A DNA stretch of 50,634 nucleotides, from assembly GCA_009773755.1 (NCBI GenBank), contig WSZJ01000051.1, positions 1 through 50,634 on the forward strand. Direction: 5' to 3'. Positions 1-7,238 of this stretch are shown in pieces. The DNA comes from Planctomycetota bacterium (lineage in GTDB: Bacteria; Planctomycetota; MHYJ01; WSZJ01). The position numbers and the translations under genes are program-made. The notes beneath the pieces were generated by a model. The model saw only the letters and a program-made list of their open reading frames with translations. It was not told the DNA's origin and did not search any database. How positions within the stretch are numbered: position 1 is the first letter of the stretch; the number at the start of each line of letters is the position of its first letter.

Positions 1-707
1 AACAGGTCATGCTCCTCGAGCGCACCGCGTGGTCGGACAACGCCGTCACCGCCGCGGAAGTCACCGGACTCCAGGTCTTCCGCGACCTTTTTGCCCGCGA
101 AGCTCTCCGCCCCGGCGAAGAAATCGAGGTCGGCTCTCTGTGCGTCCTCTTCACGGATCTCCTCGAATCCACCCGCATGTACCGCGAAATCGGCGACGCC
201 AGGGCTTTCGGCCTCGTCATGCAGCACTTCGACGTCCTGAAGCGCCACATCGCCGACGAAGACGGCGCGCTCGTCAAGACGATCGGCGACGCCGTCCTCG
301 CCGTTTTCCGCCGCCCGGTGTCGGCGGTCCGCGCTCTTCTCAAGGCCTCCAGGGAATTTGCCGAACCCGCGCCCGGCGGCCGTCCGCTCATGCTGAAAGC
401 CGGCATCAACTACGGCCCCTGCATCGCGGTCACTCTCAACGACCGCCTGGATTACTTCGGTTCGACCGTCAACATCGCCGCCCGACTCGTCGGACTGTGC
501 AGGGGAGGCGACGCGGTGATCTCCTCCGAAGTGCGGAAAGACGCGGAAGTCGAGGCGTACCTCAGGGAGGCGCGGCACCAGATCGAGGAGGTACGCGCGG
601 CGCTGAAAGGATTCGATCAGAAGCACTTCGACCTGGCCCGGATCGTGCCCAGGTGGGCGATGGCGAAGAGCGACTTGCCGTCGACGCCGAAGACCGAGAG
701 ATTCTGA
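1..707 (+). CDS. class III adenylate/guanylate cyclase, 3' part (5' end outside window)
   Basis: The frame is open to the left edge, so the first ATG at 9 need not be the true start and an N-terminal sensor domain may be missing. The visible part is a class III nucleotide cyclase catalytic domain. The first metal-binding segment is FTDLLESTRMY, the second is KTIGDAVLAVF, and the substrate/transition-state strand is DYFGSTVNIAARL with the N-x3-R pair. These fit cAMP (or cGMP) synthesis from the nucleoside triphosphate with two metal ions. After the domain about 45 residues follow with no recognised motif. It converges on hflX with a 7-base gap. The cyclase fold is secure; substrate specificity is not proven. 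Confidence 0.85.
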   Translation, partial: QVMLLERTAWSDNAVTAAEVTGLQVFRDLFAREALRPGEEIEVGSLCVLFTDLLESTRMYREIGDARAFGLVMQHFDVLKRHIADEDGALVKTIGDAVLAVFRRPVSAVRALLKASREFAEPAPGGRPLMLKAGINYGPCIAVTLNDRLDYFGSTVNIAARLVGLCRGGDAVISSEVRKDAEVEAYLREARHQIEEVRAALKGFDQKHFDLARIVPRWAMAKSDLPSTPKTERF

Positions 708-714
708 GTCCAGC

Positions 715-1983
715 CTACTTTACGGGAGCGCCCCCGGTCCGCTGCAGTTTCGACGCGTGCCAGGGTGCAAGTCGCGCCTTGATGCGCCACGCCTCGCCGT
801 CGAGCGTGCGTTCCGTGACTCGCGCGTTCTCGGCGAGATAGGCCAGCAGCCGTCCGTCCGCGACTGAAACCTCCAGCGAGATGTCGACCAGCCGCCGGTC
901 AAGCCGCCCCGCGACTTCCTCGTCCAGCGACTCCATCCCGTTCCCCATACGCGCGCTGATCTCGATCGCCCCCGGGAATCTCCTCCGGAGAACCTCGTAC
1001 TCCATGCGGTCCTTCACGGCGTCCAGCTTGTTGAAGACCAGCAGCCGGTCCTTGTCCTCGCACTTCAGCTTCTTCAGAACCGCGTCGACCGCCTCGATGT
1101 GCCCCACGGCGTCACGGGCCGAAGCGTCGACGACGTGAAGCAGCAGGTCGGCGTAGATCACCTCTTCCAGCGTGGCATGGAACGACGCCACGAGGTGGTG
1201 CGGCAGTGCGCGGATGAACCCGACGGTGTCGCTCGCCATCACTTTCATCCCGCCGCGAAGTTTCCACGTGTGCGTTTTCGTGTCGAGCGTCGAGAAGAGC
1301 TTGTCCTCGACGAGCACGTCGGTGTGCGCGACGCGGTTCATCAGCGTGCTCTTGCCGGCGTTCGTATACCCGACGAGCGCCACCGTGAAATTCTCGCCGC
1401 GCGCCTTCACCTCCCGCGTCTTGCGCGTGTCGATCTCCTTCAGCTCGCGCTTGAGCGCCACGATCTGGTCGCGCGCGATCCGCCGGTCGACTTCAAGCTG
1501 CTTTTCGCCGGGCCCGCGCGTCCCCATGCCGCCGCTCGTGCCGCGCGCTCCCGCGATCTTCTCCAGGTGCTGCCACTGCCCGCGCAGCCGCGGCATCGTG
1601 TACTCGAGCTGCGCCACCTCCACCTGCAGCTTCGCCTGCTTCGATCGCGCGTGCGTCGCGAAAATGTCGAGGATGATCTCGGTGCGGTCCAGCACCTTCA
1701 TCCCGATCCCTTTTTCCAGGTTTTTCACCTGCGCCGGCGACAGGTCGTGGTCGAAGACGACGGTGTCCGCTTCCAGCTCCTCCGCCTTCGCCTTGATCTC
1801 CACCACCTTGCCTTCGCCCACGTAGCTTCCCGCGTCCGGCTTCTCCCGCCGCTGGATCACCTGGCCGACCACGGTCGCGCCCGCCGTCTTCACCAGCATC
1901 GCCAGCTCGCGCTGCCGCTCTTCGAAGTCCCCTTCGTGCCCTTTCAACTCCACTCCCACAAGCAGCACGCTCTCCCGGATCAC
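715..1983 (-). CDS. hflX: GTPase HflX (ribosome-associated)
   Basis: A 422-residue HflX-family P-loop GTPase. In the known family it binds the large ribosomal subunit and splits stalled or stress-arrested ribosomes. Residues 1-190 form the HflX-specific N-terminal domain with the glycine-rich GTSGGMGTRGPGE segment at about 148-160. The G domain shows G1 GYTNAGKS (205-212), G3 DTVGF (252-256) and G4 NKLD (318-321), plus the family signature LPHHLVASFHATLEE. Length is typical. The start is GTG at 1983, the first in-frame start compatible with the family N-terminus; no clear Shine-Dalgarno precedes it. It is probably monocistronic, facing the cyclase gene tail to tail. Confidence 0.95.
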   Translation of the reverse strand: MIRESVLLVGVELKGHEGDFEERQRELAMLVKTAGATVVGQVIQRREKPDAGSYVGEGKVVEIKAKAEELEADTVVFDHDLSPAQVKNLEKGIGMKVLDRTEIILDIFATHARSKQAKLQVEVAQLEYTMPRLRGQWQHLEKIAGARGTSGGMGTRGPGEKQLEVDRRIARDQIVALKRELKEIDTRKTREVKARGENFTVALVGYTNAGKSTLMNRVAHTDVLVEDKLFSTLDTKTHTWKLRGGMKVMASDTVGFIRALPHHLVASFHATLEEVIYADLLLHVVDASARDAVGHIEAVDAVLKKLKCEDKDRLLVFNKLDAVKDRMEYEVLRRRFPGAIEISARMGNGMESLDEEVAGRLDRRLVDISLEVSVADGRLLAYLAENARVTERTLDGEAWRIKARLAPWHASKLQRTGGAPVK

Positions 1984-2029
1984 CGTCTGGTGGCTTTGTC
2001 TCAGCGCGATTTCTCTCTTTCGATAAGGG

Positions 2030-2425
2030 TCAAGGACGAGTGCGGACTTCCAGCTTTACGTAGCGGGCGTTCGGGTAGGACCCGTTGTCATCGCTCACGG
2101 TCTTCTTCCGGCCCGCGGAAATTTCGACGGCCTGCCATTCTCCGGCGCCCAGGGCGTTGTCGGAAGCGTCCTTCCAGATGGTCCGGACTTCGAACGAGAG
2201 GAGGGCGGCGCCCTTGTTCTCCATCTCGGCGTCATAGCCGTCGAAAGTCTCGTTCTTCCCGGGGACGGCCATCCGGGTGACGACGAGGGCGCCGTCGAGG
2301 AAAGTCGCGCCGGGGCGCGTGACGTCGAAGCGGTCCTCGGGGCGCGAGCGGTCCTTGTCGGGATCGTCGGGGGATGTGGAGCAACCCGCGAGAGCGACCG
2401 CGGCGGCGAGGAGGAATAGACGCAT
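2030..2425 (-). CDS. YcfL-like (DUF1425) lipoprotein
   Basis: From ATG 2425 this encodes a 131-residue lipoprotein. The signal MRLFLLAAAVALAGC has a clear lipobox, followed by an acidic linker and a beta-rich domain. It resembles the YcfL/DUF1425 family (segment LLSFEVRTIWKDASDNALG). YcfL-like proteins are small outer-membrane lipoproteins of unsettled function, often near the LpoB gene. A second ATG at 2434 is possible, but the longer frame upstream runs through the terminator hairpin and is rejected. Its own promoter must lie in about 2430-2490, because a strong terminator on the same strand ends at 2488. Family assignment is moderate; lipoprotein status is strong. Confidence 0.7.
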   Translation of the reverse strand: MRLFLLAAAVALAGCSTSPDDPDKDRSRPEDRFDVTRPGATFLDGALVVTRMAVPGKNETFDGYDAEMENKGAALLSFEVRTIWKDASDNALGAGEWQAVEISAGRKKTVSDDNGSYPNARYVKLEVRTRP

Positions 2426-2487
2426 TGCCGGCATTCTAGCATGGTGACTCGTGAGGCTTGGCCGCTCGGGAGCCCAGTCAGGCCCCC

Positions 2488-2520
2488 GAAAAAGAAAACC
2501 CGGGGACCGAAGTCCCCGGG
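2488..2520 (-). terminator. Rho-independent terminator with UUCG tetraloop
   Basis: Reading leftward, a perfect 9-bp GC stem (2512-2520 with 2499-2507) is closed by a cUUCGg loop and followed at once by TTTTCTTTTT (2489-2498). This is a textbook intrinsic terminator. It would end transcription from the operon at 2734-9401 and from the structured spacer just upstream of it, and it insulates the YcfL-like gene. Confidence 0.9.
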
Positions 2521-2733
2521 CTCGATGCTGGATAACGAGTCGGAGCGGCGAAGGTCCGCGCCAGTGGCCTTGCCGTCCGGCCCGCACCATTCCAGCGATG
2601 TACTGGTAAAGCAACGGGTGTGCCTCGCTGGCGCAGAATGTCTAAGGTGCTTCTGCATTTGAATTTGCGCGTTTCCGTGCTTACGGCGCGAATCGGAAAT
2701 GAGTCTGAATTCCGTACGCACCGACGTTCTTTG
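2521..2733 (-). ncRNA. candidate structured RNA / 3' UTR before the terminator
   Basis: This 213-base stretch lies between the sigma-54 activator stop and the strong terminator. No convincing reading frame fits it. Reading leftward it folds locally: a 10-bp stem with one mismatch pairs 2712-2721 with 2677-2686, and shorter hairpins follow (CCAG-N7-CTGG; GGCC-N9-GGCC). It could be a stable 3' UTR or a separate small RNA sharing the terminator. I do not recognise it as SRP RNA, tmRNA, RNase P or a tRNA; a 6S-type RNA cannot be excluded. Confidence 0.35.
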
Positions 2734-4323
2734 TTACGCCTCTTCGCCCTTGCGCGCCAGCTTGTGCTTCCCGATCAGCACGCTCAGCTGCGGCCGGTGA
2801 ACTCCCAGCTCACGCGCGGCGGCCGCTACGTTTCCCCCCGTCCGCTTCAGCGCCGCTTCGATCATCTTGCGCTCCAACGCCAGCTTCGCGCCCTTGAGCG
2901 TCCCTCCCGTCGGCATCCCGTCCGCGCCGGCGCTTCCCAGCACCTGCGGGGACAGATGCTCCGGGTCGATCAGGCCGTCGGCCATGATCGCGGCGCGCCG
3001 GATCTCGTTCTGCAGCTCGCGCACGTTGCCGGGCCACCCGTGCCGCACGAGCGCTTTCATCGCGCGGTCCGAAACGGTCGCGCGCGGCCGGCCGGATTCC
3101 TTCGCGATCTGGTCGAGGAAGAACTCGACCAGGATCGGGATGTCCTCGCGGCGCTCGCGCAATGCAGGGAGGCGCAGGCGCACGACGTTCAGCCGGTAGT
3201 ACAGATCCTCCCGAAACGTCCCTTCCTTCATCATCACGTCCAGATCCTTGTTTGTCGCCGCCAGGATCCGCACGTCCACCTTGCGGTTGTCGCGCGCGCC
3301 GACGGGGCGGATTTCGCCTTCCTGAAGCGCCCGCAGCAGTTTCTTCTGCATCTCGAGCGACATGTCGCCGACTTCGTCGAGGAAGAGCGTGCCGCCGGAA
3401 GCGATTTCGAACAGCCCCTGGCGGTCGCGGTCGGCGCCGGTGAATGCGCCTTTCTTGTGTCCGAACAGCTCCGCTTCCAGAAGGGTCTCGGCCACGGCGG
3501 CGCAGTTCTCGGCGACGAATTCCCCGGCGGCTCGGCGGGAGCCGAAGTGGATCGCCTTGGCAAGCAGTTCTTTGCCGGTCCCGCTCTCGCCCTGGATGAG
3601 CACGGGCGCGTCGGTCCCGGCGACCCGGTCCACCAGCCGCTGCAGCTCCACCATCGCCGGTGCGCGCCCGACGATGTTGCGCGCCTGGAATCTCTCGCCC
3701 AGTTCGCGCTTGGAGGACTCGAGCTCCTGCTCCACGTTCGCGAGCCGCTTCGTCTGCCTCTCCAGCGCGTCCTTGAGCTGCCGGTTGAGCGCCTGGATCT
3801 GCATCGACTTGCGGGCGTCCTCGTCGTACAGGCGCGCGTTTTCGATCGCGACGGCCGAGAACGCGGCGAACGCGGTCAGGAGCTTGACGTCGTCGGGGTC
3901 GAAGACGCCTTCCCGCTTGTTCATGACTTCGAGCACGCCGACAGTGCGGCCGTCAGGCGTGAGAAGCGGGGCGCAGGCGACGGTTTTCGTCCGGTAGCCG
4001 GTCGACCGGTCGGTTTCAGGCGTGAAGCGCGGATCGTCGTAGACGTCGTCCACGGCCATGGCGGTCCCGGTCTTGGCGACGTGTCCGGCGAGGCCGCGGC
4101 CGATCGGAAGGCGGATCTCGGTGACCTCGGCGCGCTGGGCGATTTTGCTGAAGAGCTCGCGGCGTTCGGAGTCGTAGAGGAAGAGGGTCGAGCGGTCGGC
4201 GTCGAGGACGCGGGTGACTTCGTCCATGATGCGTCCGAGGAGTTTCTCGACGTCGCGCTCCTGGGTGAGCGCCAGGGCGGCGCGCAGAAGGCCGATGCGA
4301 TCCCGGGTGGCGCGCTCGCTCAT
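2734..4323 (-). CDS. GAF-domain sigma-54-dependent transcriptional activator
   Basis: From ATG 4323 this encodes a 529-residue bacterial enhancer-binding protein. An N-terminal GAF sensor (about 23-163) is joined by a charged coiled-coil (about 170-210) to an AAA+ domain. The AAA+ domain has Walker A GESGTGKE (about 245-252), the sigma-54 contact loop GAFTGA (about 292-297) and Walker [13 protein letters not shown] Fis-type helix-turn-helix ends the protein ([14 protein letters not shown]). All motifs needed to remodel sigma-54 RNA polymerase are intact. A TTG at 4374 would lengthen it by 17 residues and overlap the upstream gene; the ATG after that gene's stop is preferred. It is last in the envelope-protease operon. 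The GAF ligand is unknown; with a cyclase in the same operon a cyclic nucleotide is possible, but nothing in the sequence proves it. Confidence 0.9.
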   Translation of the reverse strand: MSERATRDRIGLLRAALALTQERDVEKLLGRIMDEVTRVLDADRSTLFLYDSERRELFSKIAQRAEVTEIRLPIGRGLAGHVAKTGTAMAVDDVYDDPRFTPETDRSTGYRTKTVACAPLLTPDGRTVGVLEVMNKREGVFDPDDVKLLTAFAAFSAVAIENARLYDEDARKSMQIQALNRQLKDALERQTKRLANVEQELESSKRELGERFQARNIVGRAPAMVELQRLVDRVAGTDAPVLIQGESGTGKELLAKAIHFGSRRAAGEFVAENCAAVAETLLEAELFGHKKGAFTGADRDRQGLFEIASGGTLFLDEVGDMSLEMQKKLLRALQEGEIRPVGARDNRKVDVRILAATNKDLDVMMKEGTFREDLYYRLNVVRLRLPALRERREDIPILVEFFLDQIAKESGRPRATVSDRAMKALVRHGWPGNVRELQNEIRRAAIMADGLIDPEHLSPQVLGSAGADGMPTGGTLKGAKLALERKMIEAALKRTGGNVAAAARELGVHRPQLSVLIGKHKLARKGEEA

Positions 4324-4345
4324 CTTCGTGAACTCTGTGTAACCC

Positions 4346-5029
4346 TCATCGGATTCCCCCGAGTTCGTCCTCAAACCGCTTCACTCGCACCTCAGGCACC
4401 GCCGCAACCTCCGTCGCATACCCGGCGCCCGCGAGCGCGGCGTTCGCCCACGCAGAGGCAGCCTGCTCCTGCGCCTCCGTCCAGCCCGCGGTCGCCCGGT
4501 TCGCGGCGCGGTCGCAGATCTGCCGGAAGGCCTCCTTGCCCCAGGCGGGCGTGAAGGGCCAGGACTCGCGGGTCGGGCGGATGTCGAGAACAGATTCTCC
4601 GTCGAGCGCGTGGCGGAGCGCGGAGTGGGCCATTTCCTGCGCGAGAAGCGCGGCAAGCGCGTCCTCGTTCTTCGCGGCCTTGAGCGCGCCATCGGTGATA
4701 AAGATGAAACCGCCCGGGGCCGACCAGGTTGAGACCTGCGAACCCCTGACGATATAGAAGCGCCAGCCGTCATACGGGTCAGGGCGGGAGGAAGCGGACG
4801 CCACCACGCCGCCGACACGCGACAGGTACTCCCGGGCTTTCACGTCGGACGACAGCTCGTGTCCGCGCGTCAACCTGGCGGCGATCGACCGGCCGTAGGC
4901 GAACTCTTCCGACTGCGTCAGCGGAGTCACGGCGTCGAACGGAGGGTCGCGCTTCGGCTCCGACGCGCACCCCGTGGCGACGAGCCACGCGAGCACCCCG
5001 GCGGCGGCGGCCTGCAGGAGCTTCTTCAC
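4346..5029 (-). CDS. M48-like lipoprotein with degenerate HExxH (pseudoprotease)
   Basis: A 227-residue lipoprotein (signal ending LAWLVATGC) built like the M48 protease encoded at 5748-6551. It keeps the [14 protein letters not shown] segment, but the zinc motif reads QEMAH (about 131-135) instead of HEIGH. The first zinc histidine is glutamine. The downstream E-x3-D pair has become E-x3-S. Proteolysis is therefore unlikely, and it may act as an inactive partner or regulator. The start is GTG 5029 with Shine-Dalgarno GGGAGG seven bases upstream; GTGA overlaps the stop of the preceding SH3 gene. A longer frame from 5077 lacks a signal peptide at its N-terminus. Confidence 0.8.
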   Translation of the reverse strand: MKKLLQAAAAGVLAWLVATGCASEPKRDPPFDAVTPLTQSEEFAYGRSIAARLTRGHELSSDVKAREYLSRVGGVVASASSRPDPYDGWRFYIVRGSQVSTWSAPGGFIFITDGALKAAKNEDALAALLAQEMAHSALRHALDGESVLDIRPTRESWPFTPAWGKEAFRQICDRAANRATAGWTEAQEQAASAWANAALAGAGYATEVAAVPEVRVKRFEDELGGIR

Positions 5030-5460
5030 TTTCCGCCTCCCAGCCCGCCCTGCTTGCGGAATTCCTCGAGCGCCCACGCCGACGGCGCCCGGCCCGTGTC
5101 CCTCACGGTCGGAAGCTGAATCCAGTCGCTTACGGCGGTGTCCGCAGCCTGCACGTCCTCGGGATAAAAAGTCCCCGCGATCCGGAGCGACATGTACGGG
5201 TTCTTCAGCTCTTCACCTTCCGCCGCCAGCGACGTCCGGTGGATGTACCCCTGGTGTTCCTTTTCCGTGACGCGGACCCAGTCGCCCTCCAGCACGCCTT
5301 CAATCTCCTCGCCCTCGCCGATCTGCGACGTCCCACGCGACAGCCCCGACGACTTCTCTTTCACCTCCGCGCTCCGCACCGCCACCGTCCATTCGACTCC
5401 ACCGGCGGCAAGCGCTCCCGCAAGAAGCGCCGCGCCCGCGGCCGTCCATGGCATCCGCAT
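5026..5460 (-). CDS. secreted SH3-like domain protein
   Basis: A 144-residue protein with an N-terminal signal sequence (about 1-22) and a bacterial SH3-like domain (about 26-80; core EEIEGVLEGDWVRVTEKE followed by GYIHRTSL). Such domains bind cell-wall peptides or protein partners in the periplasm. The C-terminal 60 residues are unassigned. ATG 5460 has GGAG eight bases upstream. It overlaps the pseudoprotease gene by four bases and repeats the SH3-then-M48 arrangement seen at 5748-7228, suggesting a duplicated two-gene module. Confidence 0.75.
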   Translation of the reverse strand: MRMPWTAAGAALLAGALAAGGVEWTVAVRSAEVKEKSSGLSRGTSQIGEGEEIEGVLEGDWVRVTEKEHQGYIHRTSLAAEGEELKNPYMSLRIAGTFYPEDVQAADTAVSDWIQLPTVRDTGRAPSAWALEEFRKQGGLGGGK

Positions 5461-5480
5461 CGCTGTCTCCGGAAAGAGAA

Positions 5481-5513
5481 CGGGAAGGGCGGACGCCGGG
5501 CCCGCCCTTCCCG
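5481..5513 (-). terminator. strong intra-operon hairpin (possible attenuator or processing site)
   Basis: A perfect 12-bp GC-rich inverted repeat (5481-5492 with 5502-5513) with a 9-base loop lies in the only sizeable gap of the operon, just after the 76-residue lipoprotein gene. Reading leftward it is followed by TTCTCTTTCC, a weak U-tract. It could be a leaky terminator reducing expression of the three distal genes, or a stabilising RNA end. Confidence 0.5.
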
Positions 5514-5520
5514 AATGTCA

Positions 5521-5751
5521 CTACTTCGGCGCCGGCGCCCCTGCGGGAACCGACGGGCTGTTCGAGACTTCCTTGTCGAATCTCTGGTCGCGCGCTTCGT
5601 TGCCGCGTCCCTGCAGATTTCCCTTCTTGATCGTCTCGTCGATGCCCTCGATCCGGTCTTCCGTGTCGGGGTAGCCCGAGGAGCAGCCGCAGAAAAGCGC
5701 GGCGGTCCCGAGTACGGCCACGGCTGCCAGCGACTTCGCGTTGATCTTCAT
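5521..5751 (-). CDS. small lipoprotein of unknown function
   Basis: A 76-residue protein starting at ATG 5751. Its signal ends at a lipobox (LGTAALFCGC, Cys 23). A charged, probably helical and disordered tail follows, ending in a Pro/Ala-rich stretch. I recognise no family. ATGA overlaps the stop of the upstream M48 protease gene by four bases, so it is probably translationally coupled to the protease and may anchor or regulate it. The longer frame from 5907 is antisense-like sequence inside the protease gene and was discarded. Confidence 0.65.
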   Translation of the reverse strand: MKINAKSLAAVAVLGTAALFCGCSSGYPDTEDRIEGIDETIKKGNLQGRGNEARDQRFDKEVSNSPSVPAGAPAPK

Positions 5752-6551
5752 TCCAGGTCCTCCCCGTGGCGCGTGCGCTTGATGAATTCCTTGAGCCCGT
5801 TCGGGTCGTAGCCGGCCCTGGCGCCGAAAATCGCGCCCAGTTCGTCCGCCTTCAGCTCGTATTCCGTCCCCAGGCCGCCCGCCGCCTTCGTCGCCAGCTC
5901 GCCGCACATTCCGCTGAACTGCTTGGCGTACTTCCCGACCAGCTCCGTCGAACGCGCCGCGACTTCCTCGCCGACCGCTTCGAACGGGATGCTGAATTTC
6001 TGCGATTCCAGCACGTACTTGATCCCGTGCCGGTCCATCACGTGCCCGATCTCGTGGCCGAGCACGCAGGCCAGCTCGTCCTCGTTTTTCATCGCCCGAA
6101 GAGCCGCCGTGGTGATGAACACGAAGCCGCCCGGAGCCGAGAACGCGTTCACGTGCCGGTCCTCGATCACCGCGAAGAAGTACCCCTTGTAAGGCTCCTG
6201 CAGCGTCGCACCGTCCAGCCCGACCGCCCCGCTCGACTTCGCCGCGCGACCGACCGTCTCGCCGACCTTGCGCACGTAGCGCTCGAGCGCCGGATCGTGC
6301 ACCCGCCTGTACTTCGAGAAGACGTTCGCCGCCGACCCGCGGCCGATGTAGTACTCCTGCGAAATGTTCACCTGGTCCGTGTTCTCGCAGTACTTCTCGA
6401 TCATCCGCTTCGTCGCGCCCACCACGGCCTTGCCACCCTCGACCGCCGCACCCCGGAAGTCGCCGTGCGCCGCCCTCGACAGCGCCTCACAGCCCCAGAT
6501 CACGAACGGGAGGCACAGCGGTAGGAGGTTCTTGCTGAAGATTTTCTTCAT
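5748..6551 (-). CDS. M48-family zinc metalloprotease, putative lipoprotein
   Basis: A 267-residue M48 peptidase, the family of BepA/LoiP/YcaL envelope proteases. It begins with a signal sequence and a probable lipobox (FVIWGC, Cys 21). The zinc motif is HEIGH (166-170) within VLGHEIGHVMDRH, preceded by the NAFSAPGGFVFIT segment. The third ligand region is YELKADELG with the glutamate at about 232 and the conserved aspartate at about 236, then AGYDP. All catalytic residues are present. ATG 6551 follows GGGGAGG. The likely role is periplasmic protein quality control or outer-membrane protein turnover. It follows an SH3 gene with a 2-base gap. Confidence 0.9.
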   Translation of the reverse strand: MKKIFSKNLLPLCLPFVIWGCEALSRAAHGDFRGAAVEGGKAVVGATKRMIEKYCENTDQVNISQEYYIGRGSAANVFSKYRRVHDPALERYVRKVGETVGRAAKSSGAVGLDGATLQEPYKGYFFAVIEDRHVNAFSAPGGFVFITTAALRAMKNEDELACVLGHEIGHVMDRHGIKYVLESQKFSIPFEAVGEEVAARSTELVGKYAKQFSGMCGELATKAAGGLGTEYELKADELGAIFGARAGYDPNGLKEFIKRTRHGEDLE

Positions 6552-6553
6552 CG

Positions 6554-7228
6554 CTATTTCCTCCCCGCAAACTCGCCGACCTGCCCTGCCTGACGGAACG
6601 CGCGCAACTCGGCCTGCCACTTCGATCGAAGCGGTTCGACCGCCTGCCGGAGCACGGCCGCTTCCTCGTTCAGGTGCTTCCACTGGCTCGCCAGCACGTT
6701 GTTCTCCGAGTCGGAGAGCCCCGGGTCCTTCTCGCCGCGCGCGTTGAGCGGGTGCTGGAGCACGAAGCGCTCCATGTCTTCTTCCTTGTCCTCCAGCGCC
6801 TTGCTGCCGCGCGTTTCCCAGACCAGCGGCAGAACTTCCTCGGCGAGATACTTCGCCAGCGTCTTGTCGTCCTGCTTCGCGCGGTCCTCGACCTCGGGGT
6901 CGAACCCCTTCACGTAAGCTCCTTCCTGCGCGCCCTTGTCGTTCTTCGTCCCCGCGGTCCCCGCTTCGAAATCCTTCGGCTCCAGCACGTCGGTTTTCGA
7001 AATCCAGCCGGTTTCGCCGTTGGGCCCCTTGACGGGGTAGAAGTCCCCGTTGGCGGCGCCGGTCGTCGTCACCGTCTTGCCGAAGGCGACCGAGCCGGAA
7101 GTTTCGGCCCACGGGTCCGCCTCCTTGAACAGAAAGGCCTCCTTGACCGTGACGCGGAACTCGTCCGCGGCAAGCAGGCCTGCGATCGCGATCGCGTACC
7201 AGCCGCCCAGCACCACCTTGCGTCTCAT
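6554..7228 (-). CDS. secreted SH3-domain protein with helical C-terminal region
   Basis: A 224-residue protein from ATG 7228, which has AGGAGG six bases upstream. An N-terminal signal (about 1-21) leads into an SH3-like domain of about 65 residues (KEADPWAETSGSVAFGKTV onward, then GETGWISKTDVLE). The remaining 130 residues are charged and predicted helical. It is the larger counterpart of the SH3 protein encoded at 5026-5460, and like it directly precedes an M48-type gene, which suggests it recruits or presents substrate to the protease. No enzymatic motif was seen. Confidence 0.75.
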   Translation of the reverse strand: MRRKVVLGGWYAIAIAGLLAADEFRVTVKEAFLFKEADPWAETSGSVAFGKTVTTTGAANGDFYPVKGPNGETGWISKTDVLEPKDFEAGTAGTKNDKGAQEGAYVKGFDPEVEDRAKQDDKTLAKYLAEEVLPLVWETRGSKALEDKEEDMERFVLQHPLNARGEKDPGLSDSENNVLASQWKHLNEEAAVLRQAVEPLRSKWQAELRAFRQAGQVGEFAGRK

Positions 7229-7238
7229 TCGAAGCCTC

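Noticed and set aside
1099-2280. 393-codon frame on the plus strand opposite hflX
   Set aside because: Antisense shadow of a high-GC gene: composition is Arg/His/Leu-rich without motifs, while hflX has every GTPase motif.
2620-4554. 644-codon plus-strand frame
   Set aside because: Antisense to the sigma-54 activator; no start site or domain, typical of codon bias in GC-rich DNA.
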